The notes under the pieces are model-generated. The model was given only the letters and a program-made list of their open reading frames with translations. It ran no database searches and was not told where the DNA came from. DNA of 64,000 bases from Acidobacteriota bacterium (lineage in GTDB: Bacteria > Acidobacteriota > Blastocatellia > Pyrinomonadales > Pyrinomonadaceae): positions 37,902 to 101,901 of the forward strand of contig JAFDVJ010000081.1 in assembly GCA_018269075.1 (NCBI GenBank), read 5' to 3'. The stretch's first letter is position 1. Each line of letters starts with the position of its first letter. The translations under genes were made by a program, and so were the position numbers. This document shows positions 15,166 through 23,442 of this stretch, piece after piece.

Positions 15166-15824
15166 ATGAAGGGATTGCCGCTGATTTTTTTCGCTGCTTT
15201 GATTTTCGTCGTTAACGCGCCGGCGCAGACTTCGCCCGATGCGGCGTGTCCGGTCGTTTCGGTTTCGGGCGGCGGCGTCGTTCGGCCCGGAGAAAGTATG
15301 ATGTTTTCCGTGAATATCGGTTCGACGGCTGCGAAAAATATCTCCTACCGCTGGACGGTTTCCGCCGGAACGATCGTGTCGGGACAGGGAACGCCGGTGA
15401 TCGAGGTCGATACGACCGGACTGGACGACCGAAAATCACCGCGACGGTCGAGATCGGCGGATTGGCGGAAAATTGCCCGAAAACCGGTTCGGAAACCGGG
15501 GAAGTGGCGCGCGGCTGCGGACTTCCGTTGATGCTCGACGAATACGGCCCGATCGGCTGGCGGGAAGAGAAAGCGCGGCTTTCGGCGGTCGCGGCGGCAC
15601 TCAACGAACAGCCCGCTTCGGCAGCGCTTTTTATGATTCGTTACACGAAAAAAGCAGGCCTGCCGGCGGCGAAAAAACGGGCGGCCGGAATTTTGGATTA
15701 TCTGACCGGAAACGGAAGACTGAAGGCCGATCGCGTAAAATTCATTTTTTCCGAACAGCCGGAAAACGGCACGCGGATTTATCTTACGCCGGCCGACGCG
15801 ATCAAAGACTTTTTGCCGCTTTGA
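15166..15824 (+). pseudogene. Exported hypothetical protein, frameshifted
   Basis: Starts MKGLPLIFFAALIFVVNAPA, a signal peptide, followed by a PKD/Ig-like stretch (SGGGVVRPGESMMFSVNIGS, ISYRWTVSAGTIVSGQGTP, VIEVDTTGL). Reading continuity is then lost near 15432-15435 and resumes one frame over as KITATVEIGGLAENCPK, then ALNEQPASAALFMIRYTKKAGL, and a C-terminal half ending AIKDFLPL at 15824. Adding one A to the four-A run restores a single ~219-aa frame. The second half resembles the C-terminal domain seen after PKD-like regions in related exported proteins. Either a real frameshift or a homopolymer sequencing error. Confidence 0.7.
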
Positions 15825-15849
15825 AATTCCGTATTTAAGCAAAATATCA

Positions 15850-15877
15850 GCGCCGCCCGAGTTATTTCGGGCGGCGC
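15850..15877. terminator. Bidirectional intrinsic terminator
   Basis: Perfect 11-bp GC stem GCGCCGCCCGA / TCGGGCGGCGC around a 6-nt loop, followed by GTTTGTTT. It sits between the convergent 15166 and 15889 genes. Confidence 0.8.
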
Positions 15878-15888
15878 GTTTGTTTGAT

Positions 15889-16980
15889 TCAGGCTTCGGC
15901 CGGCATCGTGGCGGCGACGTCGATCACGTAGCGGTAGCGGACTTCGCCGTTTTTCATTCGCTGGTGCGCGTCGTTGACGTCCTCGATCGAGATCATCTCG
16001 ACTTCCGGCAGAATGTCGTTTTCGGCGCAGAACTTTAAAAGCTCCTCGGTTTCCGGGACGCCGCCGACGAGCGAGCCCGAAAGATTGCGGCGGTGAAAGG
16101 CGACTTCCATGTTGTTCGTCGCGTCCGAAAACGGCAGCAGCAACCCGACGACCGTCAGCGTGCCGTCGCGCCGCAAAAGCCTGACGAACGGGTTCAGATC
16201 GTGCTCGTAGGGAATCGTGTCGAGCAGGAAATCGTAGCTCGATTCGAGCGCGGCGAGCGCTTCGGGATCGTTCCACAAAACGAAATCGGCCGCGCCGAAC
16301 CGTTTCGCGTCCGCCTCTTTGGCGGCCGACCGGCTGAAAACGGTCACGTCCGCACCGAGCGCGACGGCGAGCTTGACGCCCATATGTCCGAGACCGCCGA
16401 GACCGATCACGCCGACCTTCTGGCCGGGGCCGATCTGCCAGTGACGGAGCGGCGAATAGGTCGTCAGACCGGCGCACAGCAGCGGCGCGACGCGCCGGAC
16501 GTCGAGGCCGTCGGGAATCTTGAAGACGAAATGCTCGTCGACGACGATCTTCTCGGAATAGCCGCCGAACGTGTTCGTGCCGTCCGGTTTGAACGGCCCG
16601 TTGTAGGTCTGCGTCGCGCCCTTCGGGCCTTCGCAGTACTGCTCGAGGCCCTGCCGGCAGGCTTCGCACTGGCGGCACGAATCGACCATCGTGCCGACGG
16701 CGACCGTTTCGCCCGGCGCGAATTTCGTGACGTCTGCGCCGACCACCGTTACGCGCCCGACGATCTCGTCGCCGGGCACGCACGGGTAAACCGTGTTGCC
16801 CCAGTCGTTGCTCGCCTGGTGCAGATCCGAGTGGCAGACGCCGCAGTAAAGAACCTCGATCGCGACGTCTTTTGCGCCCGGCACACGCCGTTCGATCTCG
16901 AGCGGCCCGAGCGAGGTAAACGAGTGATTGTTGCCGTAAGCGACGGCTTTCGTAGTAGTTTGCGTTTTCGTGCTTTCCAT
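15889..16980 (-). CDS. Zinc-dependent NADP alcohol dehydrogenase (cinnamyl-alcohol / YahK-like)
   Basis: 363 residues. Catalytic zinc site CGVCHSDLH and downstream GDEIVG; structural zinc Cys in DSCRQCEACRQGLEQYC; GGYSEKIVV; LLCAGLTTYSPLRHW (third catalytic Cys); and a Rossmann GLGGLGHMGVKLA. This is the pattern of the CAD family (YahK/AdhC type) acting on a broad range of aldehydes with NADP(H). A strong ribosome site, AAGGGGGG, precedes the ATG at 16980. Monocistronic, ending at a shared hairpin terminator. Confidence 0.92.
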   Translation of the reverse strand: MESTKTQTTTKAVAYGNNHSFTSLGPLEIERRVPGAKDVAIEVLYCGVCHSDLHQASNDWGNTVYPCVPGDEIVGRVTVVGADVTKFAPGETVAVGTMVDSCRQCEACRQGLEQYCEGPKGATQTYNGPFKPDGTNTFGGYSEKIVVDEHFVFKIPDGLDVRRVAPLLCAGLTTYSPLRHWQIGPGQKVGVIGLGGLGHMGVKLAVALGADVTVFSRSAAKEADAKRFGAADFVLWNDPEALAALESSYDFLLDTIPYEHDLNPFVRLLRRDGTLTVVGLLLPFSDATNNMEVAFHRRNLSGSLVGGVPETEELLKFCAENDILPEVEMISIEDVNDAHQRMKNGEVRYRYVIDVAATMPAEA

Positions 16981-17262
16981 AAATTCCCCCCTTGTTCGAT
17001 TGTTTTAATTCGTTACATTGCGCGTCGGTTGCAGTCTTCGTCGATCGTCCCGGTGAAATCGGCCGCGCCGTCGTCGTCGAGGATTAAGGTTTTTGAAAAG
17101 TCCGGTCATTCGGAAATAGTTTATTGTTCAGATTAAACCGGCGCGCGGCCGGCGTCTGTCGGCCAGCATACAAACCCGCCGCCGCCGGCGTTCGGCGAAT
17201 CGGGTAAAACTGGTATAATCTTTTTCGTTTCATTCAAATCGCGAAAAAAAGTCTTTATCGAG

Positions 17263-20200
17263 ATGCCCCGAACAGATTTCCGGTCGAGATTGATTGTGAT
17301 GTGCGGCGTCTGCCTGAGCCTTCTGATGGTCCGGGCGGCGGCGCAGAATTACCGGTTCGACGTCTGGACGACCGACGACGGGCTGCCGCAGAACACGGTC
17401 AACGGCCTTTTGCAGTCGCGCGACCGCTATATCTGGTTTTCGACCAACGACGGCATCGTCCGTTTTGACGGCGTCCGGTTCAAGGTCTTCAACCGCGCCA
17501 ACACGCCGGCGCTGCCGACCAACCGCTACAACAACGCGCTCGAAGACCGCGCCGGCCGGCTCTGGTTTCAGACCGAATCGAATATGGTCGTCAAATACGA
17601 GGACGGCCGGTTCGCGGTCGCCGAGCGCGAACCGGGCGTGCCGCTCGTCATCAATATGGGCATTTTCGCCGATCTTGACGGCAATCTGGTCGTCGGGACG
17701 GCGACCGGGTTCGTGCGGTTTCGCGACGGTCGTTTCGAGCCGTTCGCAATTGCTTCGGCCAAACCCGGCACTTCGATTTCCTATGTTGATTCGAAAGGCG
17801 GTTTCTGGATCGCCGACCCGGACGGTCATCTGCGCCGCGTGCTCGGCGACCGGATCGAAAATTACGATCTCTACGACCAGCCGGGCTTTATTCCGGGCTG
17901 GTTTTACGAGGACCGTTTCGGAAAGATCTGGACACGCGACGCCGACGGGCGGCTGAACCGGCTCGAAGCGGGCCGCCGGCAGAGTTTTCCGATCGATCTG
18001 CCATATATCTACCGTTTCCGGGAAGACGCGCGGGGCGATTTCTGGATCGCCGTCCGGAACGAGCTTTACCGGATCGACGCCAAAGACTTTACCGCCGGCC
18101 GGATCGATCCGGCCGCGGTGCATCGGTCGACGATTCCCGAGATCGCTCCCGACACGGTCATTCTCTCGATGCTGATCGATTCCGAAAAAGGCCTCTGGCT
18201 CGGCACCGACCGCAGCGGCCTCGTCCACGTCACGCCGCAGGAGGTCAAGGTCTTTTCGAAAACCGATTGGCGGACGCCCGACGAAAACGTCTATCCGGTC
18301 GTCGAAACCCGCGACCGCAGCGTTTTCCTCGGCGTCTGGGAGCGAAGTCTCGTCAAATACGCGCCGGACGGAAAGTTTTCGGTGTACGACCTGCCGGGCG
18401 GAATGGGACTGCCGACCTGCCTGTTCGAGGATTCCGGGCGCCGGATCTGGGTCGGCAACGGGAGCCTGTTTTATCTCGAGAACGGTCGTTTCACCAGTTT
18501 GCCAATCGATCGGGACTATGATTTCAAGGGCTTTTTCGTCGCGCAGGAAGACGCCGCCGGAACCGTCTGGTTCGGCACGAATCTCGGTCTGGCCCGGTAT
18601 CGCGACGGGAAGCTGGAATATTTCGAGCAGCTCGACGGGTTTTCCGGCGAGGCCGTGACGAGTATGATCCCGGCCCGCGGGCGGAACGGTTTCTGGGTCG
18701 GGACGACCGGCGGCCTCGCGTTCGTCGAGCTCGCCGGCGAAGACGCCGCGCCGCGCGTCGCCGGCCGCTACACGGCGGCCGACGGCCTCGCCGGAAACTA
18801 CGTCCGGAGCCTTTACGAAGAGCCGGACGGGACGCTCTGGATCGGCACTTACGACAGCGGTCTGTCGCGCCTCAAAGACGGAAAACTGAGCAGCTTCCGG
18901 ATCGAAAACGGGATGTTCAGCAACAATGTCTTCTGCATTCTCGAAGACGACAACGGCTGGCTCTGGATGAATTCGAATCAGGGCATCTACCGCGTCTCGA
19001 AGCAGAATCTCAACGATTTCGCCGACGGCCGGACGAATTATCTGACGAGCATCGCCTACACGAAAAAAGACGGGCTGCTGAGCAGCGAGGGCAACGGCGG
19101 CAAGCAGCCGGCCGGCATCCGCCGCGCGAACGGCGAGCTCTGGTTTCCGACGCTGCGCGGCGTCGCGGTGATCGATCCGCAAAACGTTTCGACGAACCCG
19201 CTGCCGCCGGCCGTTCACCTCGAAGAGATTCTCATCGACCGCAAAGAGGCCGAAAACTACGGCGACCGGATCGTGATCGAGCCCGGCCAGAGCAATCTCC
19301 AGATCAATTACACCGGCCTCAGCTTTATCAATTCGCCGCTCGTCAAATTCCGCTACCGGCTCGAAGGCCTCGACGAAAACTGGTTCGAGGCGGGCACCCA
19401 GCGAAGCGCGTACTACAGTTATCTGCCGGCCGGCGAATACACGTTTCGGGTGATCGCCGCCAACCGCGACGGCGTCTGGAACGACGCGGGCGCGACCGTC
19501 CGGGTGATCGTCCGGCCGCATTTTTACCAGACGTGGTGGTTTTCCGCGCTCGCCGCGCTCGCCGTCGCGGCGGTCGTCTGGCTCGTTTACGCGGCCCGCG
19601 TCGCGCAGCTCAAAAAGATCAACGAGGCGCGCACGATGTTTGCCGAACAGCTCATCGAGTCGCAGGAGCGCGAGCGCAAGCGAATCGCCGCCGAGCTCCA
19701 CGACGGGCTCGGCCAGACGCTCGCGATGATCCGCAACCGCGCGATTCTCGCCGGCGAAGAACCGGGCGACGCGGCGCTCGCCGAGGAACAGTTCGGGATC
19801 ATCACCGAGCAGACCGGCCAGGCGATCGGCGAGGTCCGCGAGATCGCCTACAACCTGCGGCCGTATCTGCTCGACCGGCTCGGTCTGACGAAGGCGCTGC
19901 GCTCGCTCGTCGTCAAAACCGCCGAAGCCAATAAACTCGAGGTCGTCGAGCGGATCGACGACCTCGACGGCCTTTTTCAGCCGAAGGACGAGATGAGCAT
20001 TTACCGGATCGTGCAGGAAAGCCTGAGCAACATTCTCAAGCACGCCGGCGCGCGCAAAATCGAGGTCGCGGTCGAGCGCGGGGAAAATTTTGTGCGGATC
20101 ACGATCGCCGATGACGGCAAAGGATTCGACGCGGCCGCGCCGCTCAAACGAAACGCGAACGGCGGCGGTTTCGGCCTGCTCAGCCTGACCGAACGCGTCC

Positions 20201-20274
20201 GAATGCTCGGCGGCACCCACACGATCGAATCGAAAATTGGCAAAGGCACGAAAATCGATATAATAATAAGCTGA
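17263..20274 (+). CDS. Two-component regulator propeller histidine kinase (first)
   Basis: 1003 residues. Signal peptide, then from ~30 a beta-propeller of two-component regulator repeats (YRFDVWTTDDGLPQNTVNGL, IWFSTNDGIVRFDG, LWIGTYDSGLSRLKDG). A Y_Y_Y domain follows (INYTGLSFINSPLVKFRYRL ... AGEYTFRVIAANRDG, ~680-745), one membrane span (~755-778), and a cytoplasmic HisKA_3 dimerisation/phosphoacceptor helix (ESQERERKRIAAELHDGLGQ, His ~812) with a HATPase (DDGKGFDAA, GFGLLSLTERVRMLGG). Periplasmic sensing of an unknown ligand with phosphotransfer to the NarL-type regulator encoded next (20421) is the expected circuit. The stop is followed by a heptamer-armed module. Confidence 0.93.
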   Translation: MPRTDFRSRLIVMCGVCLSLLMVRAAAQNYRFDVWTTDDGLPQNTVNGLLQSRDRYIWFSTNDGIVRFDGVRFKVFNRANTPALPTNRYNNALEDRAGRLWFQTESNMVVKYEDGRFAVAEREPGVPLVINMGIFADLDGNLVVGTATGFVRFRDGRFEPFAIASAKPGTSISYVDSKGGFWIADPDGHLRRVLGDRIENYDLYDQPGFIPGWFYEDRFGKIWTRDADGRLNRLEAGRRQSFPIDLPYIYRFREDARGDFWIAVRNELYRIDAKDFTAGRIDPAAVHRSTIPEIAPDTVILSMLIDSEKGLWLGTDRSGLVHVTPQEVKVFSKTDWRTPDENVYPVVETRDRSVFLGVWERSLVKYAPDGKFSVYDLPGGMGLPTCLFEDSGRRIWVGNGSLFYLENGRFTSLPIDRDYDFKGFFVAQEDAAGTVWFGTNLGLARYRDGKLEYFEQLDGFSGEAVTSMIPARGRNGFWVGTTGGLAFVELAGEDAAPRVAGRYTAADGLAGNYVRSLYEEPDGTLWIGTYDSGLSRLKDGKLSSFRIENGMFSNNVFCILEDDNGWLWMNSNQGIYRVSKQNLNDFADGRTNYLTSIAYTKKDGLLSSEGNGGKQPAGIRRANGELWFPTLRGVAVIDPQNVSTNPLPPAVHLEEILIDRKEAENYGDRIVIEPGQSNLQINYTGLSFINSPLVKFRYRLEGLDENWFEAGTQRSAYYSYLPAGEYTFRVIAANRDGVWNDAGATVRVIVRPHFYQTWWFSALAALAVAAVVWLVYAARVAQLKKINEARTMFAEQLIESQERERKRIAAELHDGLGQTLAMIRNRAILAGEEPGDAALAEEQFGIITEQTGQAIGEVREIAYNLRPYLLDRLGLTKALRSLVVKTAEANKLEVVERIDDLDGLFQPKDEMSIYRIVQESLSNILKHAGARKIEVAVERGENFVRITIADDGKGFDAAAPLKRNANGGGFGLLSLTERVRMLGGTHTIESKIGKGTKIDIIIS

Positions 20275-20420
20275 TTTGGATTTAGGATTTCGGATTGCGG
20301 ATTTCGGATTGGTCCGAAATCCGAAATCAACGTTTATCTCGAACGGGAAATGTCGAGTTAAAGGCAGAAAGCCGCACATTCGAGCAATCCGAAATCCGAA
20401 ATCCGAAATCCGCAATCGCT
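20275..20420. repeat. TCGGATT/AATCCGA-armed module, left copy flanking the regulator gene
   Basis: TCGGATT-type units at the left, an 82-bp core (20308-20389) beginning ATTGGTC and ending GAGCAAT, then AATCCGA units running to within 10 nt of the ATG at 20421. The core recurs in inverted orientation at 21125-21204 with only a few differences. Confidence 0.88.
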
Positions 20421-21074
20421 ATGGTTTTTCCGATAAAAATTCTGCTCGCGGACGATCATCCGATCGTCCGCGACGGGCTCCGGATGATGATCGAGACGGA
20501 CGCCGATCTGCAGATCGTCGCCGAGGCGGGCGACGGCGCGGAGGCGCTCGCGCTGCTCGAAAAACTGCGGCCCGACGTCGCCGTGCTCGACATCGATATG
20601 CCCGCCATGGACGGCTTCACGATCGTCCGCGAGCTGCGGAAAAAACGGCTCGAAACCGCCGTCATCTTTCTGACGATGCACAGCGACGACGATATTTTTC
20701 TGGCCGCGATGGACCTCGGCGTCAAGGGCTATCTGCTCAAGGACAGCGCCGTCCGCGACATCGTCAAAGGGATCAAGGCGGTCAGCCGCGGCGAATTTCA
20801 CGTCACGCCGTCGCTCGCCGGCTACCTGCTCGACCGGCGCCGCGGCGCGCAGGAACAGTCCGCCGCGCTGCCGGCGCTCAAAACCCTGACGCCGACCGAG
20901 CTCCAGATCCTGCGAATGGTCGCCGACTACAAATCGAGCAAGGAAATCGCCGCCGAGCTCTTCGTCCACTACCGCACGATCGAAAACCACCGCACCAACA
21001 TCTGCCAGAAACTCGGCATCAGCGGCAACAACGCCCTGCTCAAATTCGCCCTCCAAAACAAAAAAACATTGTGA
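20421..21074 (+). CDS. NarL/FixJ-family response regulator
   Basis: 217 residues from ATG 20421. Receiver domain with LLADDHPIVRDGL, phospho-acceptor Asp in AVLDIDMPAMDGF, Thr in FLTMHSDDD and Lys in YLLKDSAV; then a LuxR-type HTH, LTPTELQILRMVADYKSSKE ... HYRTIENHRTNICQKLGISG. Likely phosphorylated by the propeller kinase upstream. No Shine-Dalgarno is visible: the AATCCGA array ends in CGCAATCGCT right before the ATG. The gene is bracketed by inverted 80-bp modules. An upstream start inside the repeat would add a spurious repeat-encoded peptide and was rejected. Confidence 0.92.
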   Translation: MVFPIKILLADDHPIVRDGLRMMIETDADLQIVAEAGDGAEALALLEKLRPDVAVLDIDMPAMDGFTIVRELRKKRLETAVIFLTMHSDDDIFLAAMDLGVKGYLLKDSAVRDIVKGIKAVSRGEFHVTPSLAGYLLDRRRGAQEQSAALPALKTLTPTELQILRMVADYKSSKEIAAELFVHYRTIENHRTNICQKLGISGNNALLKFALQNKKTL

Positions 21075-21236
21075 TTTCGGATTTCGGATTATTTTGATTT
21101 CGGATTTCGGATTTCGGATTTCGGATTGCTCGAGTGTGCGGCTTTCTGCCTTTAACTCGACATTTCCCGTTCGAGATAAACGTTGATTTCGACTTCGGAC
21201 CAATCCGAAATCCGAAATCCGAAATCCCAAATCCGT
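21073..21236. repeat. TCGGATT/AATCCGA-armed module, right copy flanking the regulator gene
   Basis: Starts at the TGA stop codon (TGATTTCGGATTTCGG), has further TCGGATT units, an 80-bp core (21125-21204) that is the reverse complement of the core at 20308-20389, and AATCCGA units. The rest of the 331-bp gap to 21405 holds short GTGTGG-type hairpins (about 21245-21290) and no gene. Confidence 0.88.
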
Positions 21237-21405
21237 TTGTTTCCACACGTAAAAAAGTGTATTACCACACGGCGAAATCGTGCGGCGGCCTCTATTTACC
21301 CTGAATCCGATTCTTTTTACACTTTCATCATCGAGATCGTATCGGGTTGCCGATCGCTTTCCGGGCCGCTTGGGGCGGCGACGGGCGGCCGGTTCGGCGG
21401 GGAGA

Positions 21406-21756
21406 ATGATGAAGTTTTTGATCGTGGACGACAATGCGGAAATGCGCGCGAGCATCAAGCTTAACCTGCGAAGATTCGCTCCGGAATTTCGCGAATGCGG
21501 CGACGGCGCGGAGGCGCTCGAAACGTTTATCGATTTTCGGCCCGACTGGGTGCTGATGGATCTCGCGATGCCGCGCACGGACGGCATCGCGGCGACGCGC
21601 GCGATCGTCGCCGCCGACCCGCAGGCGAAAGTCTGCATCGTCACCAATTACGACGACGACGAACTGCGTGCGGCCAGCCGTCAGGCCGGCGCGCGCGCCT
21701 TCTTCGTCAAGGACGATCTGACCGAGCTGCGGCGGTTTATCGAGAGCCAGACTTAA
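21406..21756 (+). CDS. Stand-alone receiver-domain response regulator
   Basis: 116 residues from ATG 21406 (a second ATG follows directly), with a GGGGAG ribosome site. A single CheY-like receiver: LIVDDN acidic pocket, phospho-acceptor Asp in WVLMDLAMPRTDG, Thr in IVTNYDDDE, Lys in FFVKDDL. No output domain. It may act as a phosphate sink or protein-interaction switch for the kinase system upstream, or control the tail-collar genes it precedes (26-nt gap). A paralogue with the same layout lies at 51148. Confidence 0.88.
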   Translation: MMKFLIVDDNAEMRASIKLNLRRFAPEFRECGDGAEALETFIDFRPDWVLMDLAMPRTDGIAATRAIVAADPQAKVCIVTNYDDDELRAASRQAGARAFFVKDDLTELRRFIESQT

Positions 21757-21781
21757 AACATTAAACAGGAGAAAAACACGA

Positions 21782-22300
21782 ATGGAAGAGAGCTTTTTAG
21801 GGGAAATCAAGATTTTTGCGGGCAATTTCGCCCCCAAGGGCTGGCGTTTCTGCGACGGCAGCATTCTGCCGGTCGCCGGCAACGAGTCGCTTTTCGACTT
21901 GCTTGGCGACACTTACGGCGGCAACGGCGTCAGCAGCTTTGCGCTCCCGGATCTGCGGAGCCGCGTCGCGATTCACGTCGGCGATCGTTACCCGCTCGGA
22001 GAGATGGGCGGCATCGAGACGGTCACGCTGACGAGCACCACGATCCCGGCGCACACGCACGCGGCCAACGCGTTTAACGAGACGGCCGCGGGCGGTCTCA
22101 CGAGCGAGCCGACCAACGCTTTCTGGGCGGGCAATTCGAAGATCCCGCAGTTCATCGCGGGCAGCGAAACCGGCGACACGGTGATGAGCCTGCAGGCGAT
22201 CGGCGGCACGGGCGGCAACGCGCCGCACGACAATATGCTCCCGTTTCTGGCGCTCGATTTCATCATCTGCGTGAACGGCACGGTGCCGCCGCGCGGTTAA
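21782..22300 (+). CDS. Phage tail collar-domain protein (microcystin-dependent protein-like)
   Basis: 172 residues. One collar domain: EIKIFAGNFAPKGWRFCDGS, LFDLLGDTYGGNGVSSFALP and DLRSRVAIHVGD, ending PFLALDFIICVNGT. This matches MdpB-type proteins found in many free-living bacteria and in tail fibres. AGGAGAAAAACACGA precedes the ATG. First of two such genes in a row, probably co-transcribed with the receiver upstream. No other phage structural gene lies nearby, so a surface or secreted role is as likely as a phage origin. Confidence 0.9.
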   Translation: MEESFLGEIKIFAGNFAPKGWRFCDGSILPVAGNESLFDLLGDTYGGNGVSSFALPDLRSRVAIHVGDRYPLGEMGGIETVTLTSTTIPAHTHAANAFNETAAGGLTSEPTNAFWAGNSKIPQFIAGSETGDTVMSLQAIGGTGGNAPHDNMLPFLALDFIICVNGTVPPRG

Positions 22301-22355
22301 CAAAAACGGGCCGGAAACGAAGCCTCCGGCCGCGAATTCTGGAGGAGAAAAAATT

Positions 22356-23378
22356 ATGGCAATCAACGGAATGACCGGCGAAATCTCGGTTTTCGCAGGC
22401 GGTTACGTGCCCGCCGGCTGGGCATTGTGCAACGGTCAGCTACTGGTCGCGGCCGGTTACCCGGCGCTTTACTCGGTGCTCAAAACGACTTTCGGCGGCA
22501 GCGGCAGCACGTTCGCGCTGCCCGACCTGCGCGGCCGCGTCGCGATTGAGTCCGGGGCGGAATTTGCCTACGGTCAGGCGGGCGGCGAAGAGAACCACAC
22601 GCTGACCGAAGCGGAGCTCGCCGCGCACACGCATCAGGCCGTCGGCGTGACGACGCTCGCCGATCAGGGACTGGCGAGCGGAAATTTCTGGGCGAGCAAG
22701 GCCGACGGCCATTACGCGCCGACGGCGGACGTCAAAATGGCCGAATCGGCCGTCAGTAAAACCGGCAACAGCCAGCCGCACGAAAACCTTTCGCCGTTTC
22801 TGCCGCTCAATTTCGGCGTCTGTCTCAACGGCACCGACGACCGCGAGGGCACGATCGGCGAGATCGTCCTCTACGCCGGCAGCGGCGTGCCCGACACCTG
22901 GAAAAACTGGCTGCCCTGCGACGGCCGCGTTTTATTAATCGCGCAGCATACGGCGCTTTACTCAGTGCTCCGGAGCGTCTTCGGCGGCAACGGGGAAAAC
23001 ACCTTCGCGCTCCCGGATCTGCGCGACCGGGCGCCGCTCTGCGCGGGCCCCGGTCCCGGGCTGACGAACCGTCCGTTCGGCGCGACGGGCGGCTCGGCGG
23101 CGGTCGCGCTGACGGTCGACGAGCTGCCGAAGCATATTCACGTCGCGCACGCCAACACGAACACCGATTCGGTCAGCGACCCGACGAACGCCGTCTGGGG
23201 CGCGGCGGCCGACAACCGCGAGCTCGTTCCGTTTTATGCGAACTCGGCGGCGGAAACGCCGATGAACGCGGCCGCGCTCGACGAAACCGGCAGCGGCGCG
23301 CCGCACAACAATATGCCGCCGTATCTGAGCCTGAGCTATTTGATCTGCGTCGCGGGAATCTTCCCGGCGCACAGTTGA
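22356..23378 (+). CDS. Double tail collar-domain protein
   Basis: 340 residues with two collar domains in tandem. Domain 1 (~5-165): GEISVFAGGYVPAGWALCNG, TFALPDLRGRVAI. Domain 2 (~166-338): GEIVLYAGSGVPDTWKNWLP, FGGNGENTFALPDLRDRAP, ending LSLSYLICVAGIF. Each ends in the PFLPLNF/YLSLSY-type block. The duplication probably arose from a single-domain ancestor like the neighbour at 21782. The ribosome site GGAGGAG is strong. No signal peptide. Function unknown; trimeric carbohydrate- or surface-binding tips are the known role of the domain in tail fibres. Confidence 0.9.
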   Translation: MAINGMTGEISVFAGGYVPAGWALCNGQLLVAAGYPALYSVLKTTFGGSGSTFALPDLRGRVAIESGAEFAYGQAGGEENHTLTEAELAAHTHQAVGVTTLADQGLASGNFWASKADGHYAPTADVKMAESAVSKTGNSQPHENLSPFLPLNFGVCLNGTDDREGTIGEIVLYAGSGVPDTWKNWLPCDGRVLLIAQHTALYSVLRSVFGGNGENTFALPDLRDRAPLCAGPGPGLTNRPFGATGGSAAVALTVDELPKHIHVAHANTNTDSVSDPTNAVWGAAADNRELVPFYANSAAETPMNAAALDETGSGAPHNNMPPYLSLSYLICVAGIFPAHS

Positions 23379-23442
23379 CAACCGGGCGGCCAGGTCGTCG
23401 AACGACGGGCTCCGGCCGCCCGAACAATTTTTTAGGTGCCTT

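Noticed and set aside
17230..20415. 1061-residue minus-strand frame opposite the propeller kinase
   Set aside because: Antisense shadow; it begins in a heptamer repeat and has no recognisable protein features.
21782..23378. Prophage
   Set aside because: Only collar-domain proteins are present; no integrase, capsid, terminase, baseplate or lysis gene in the vicinity.
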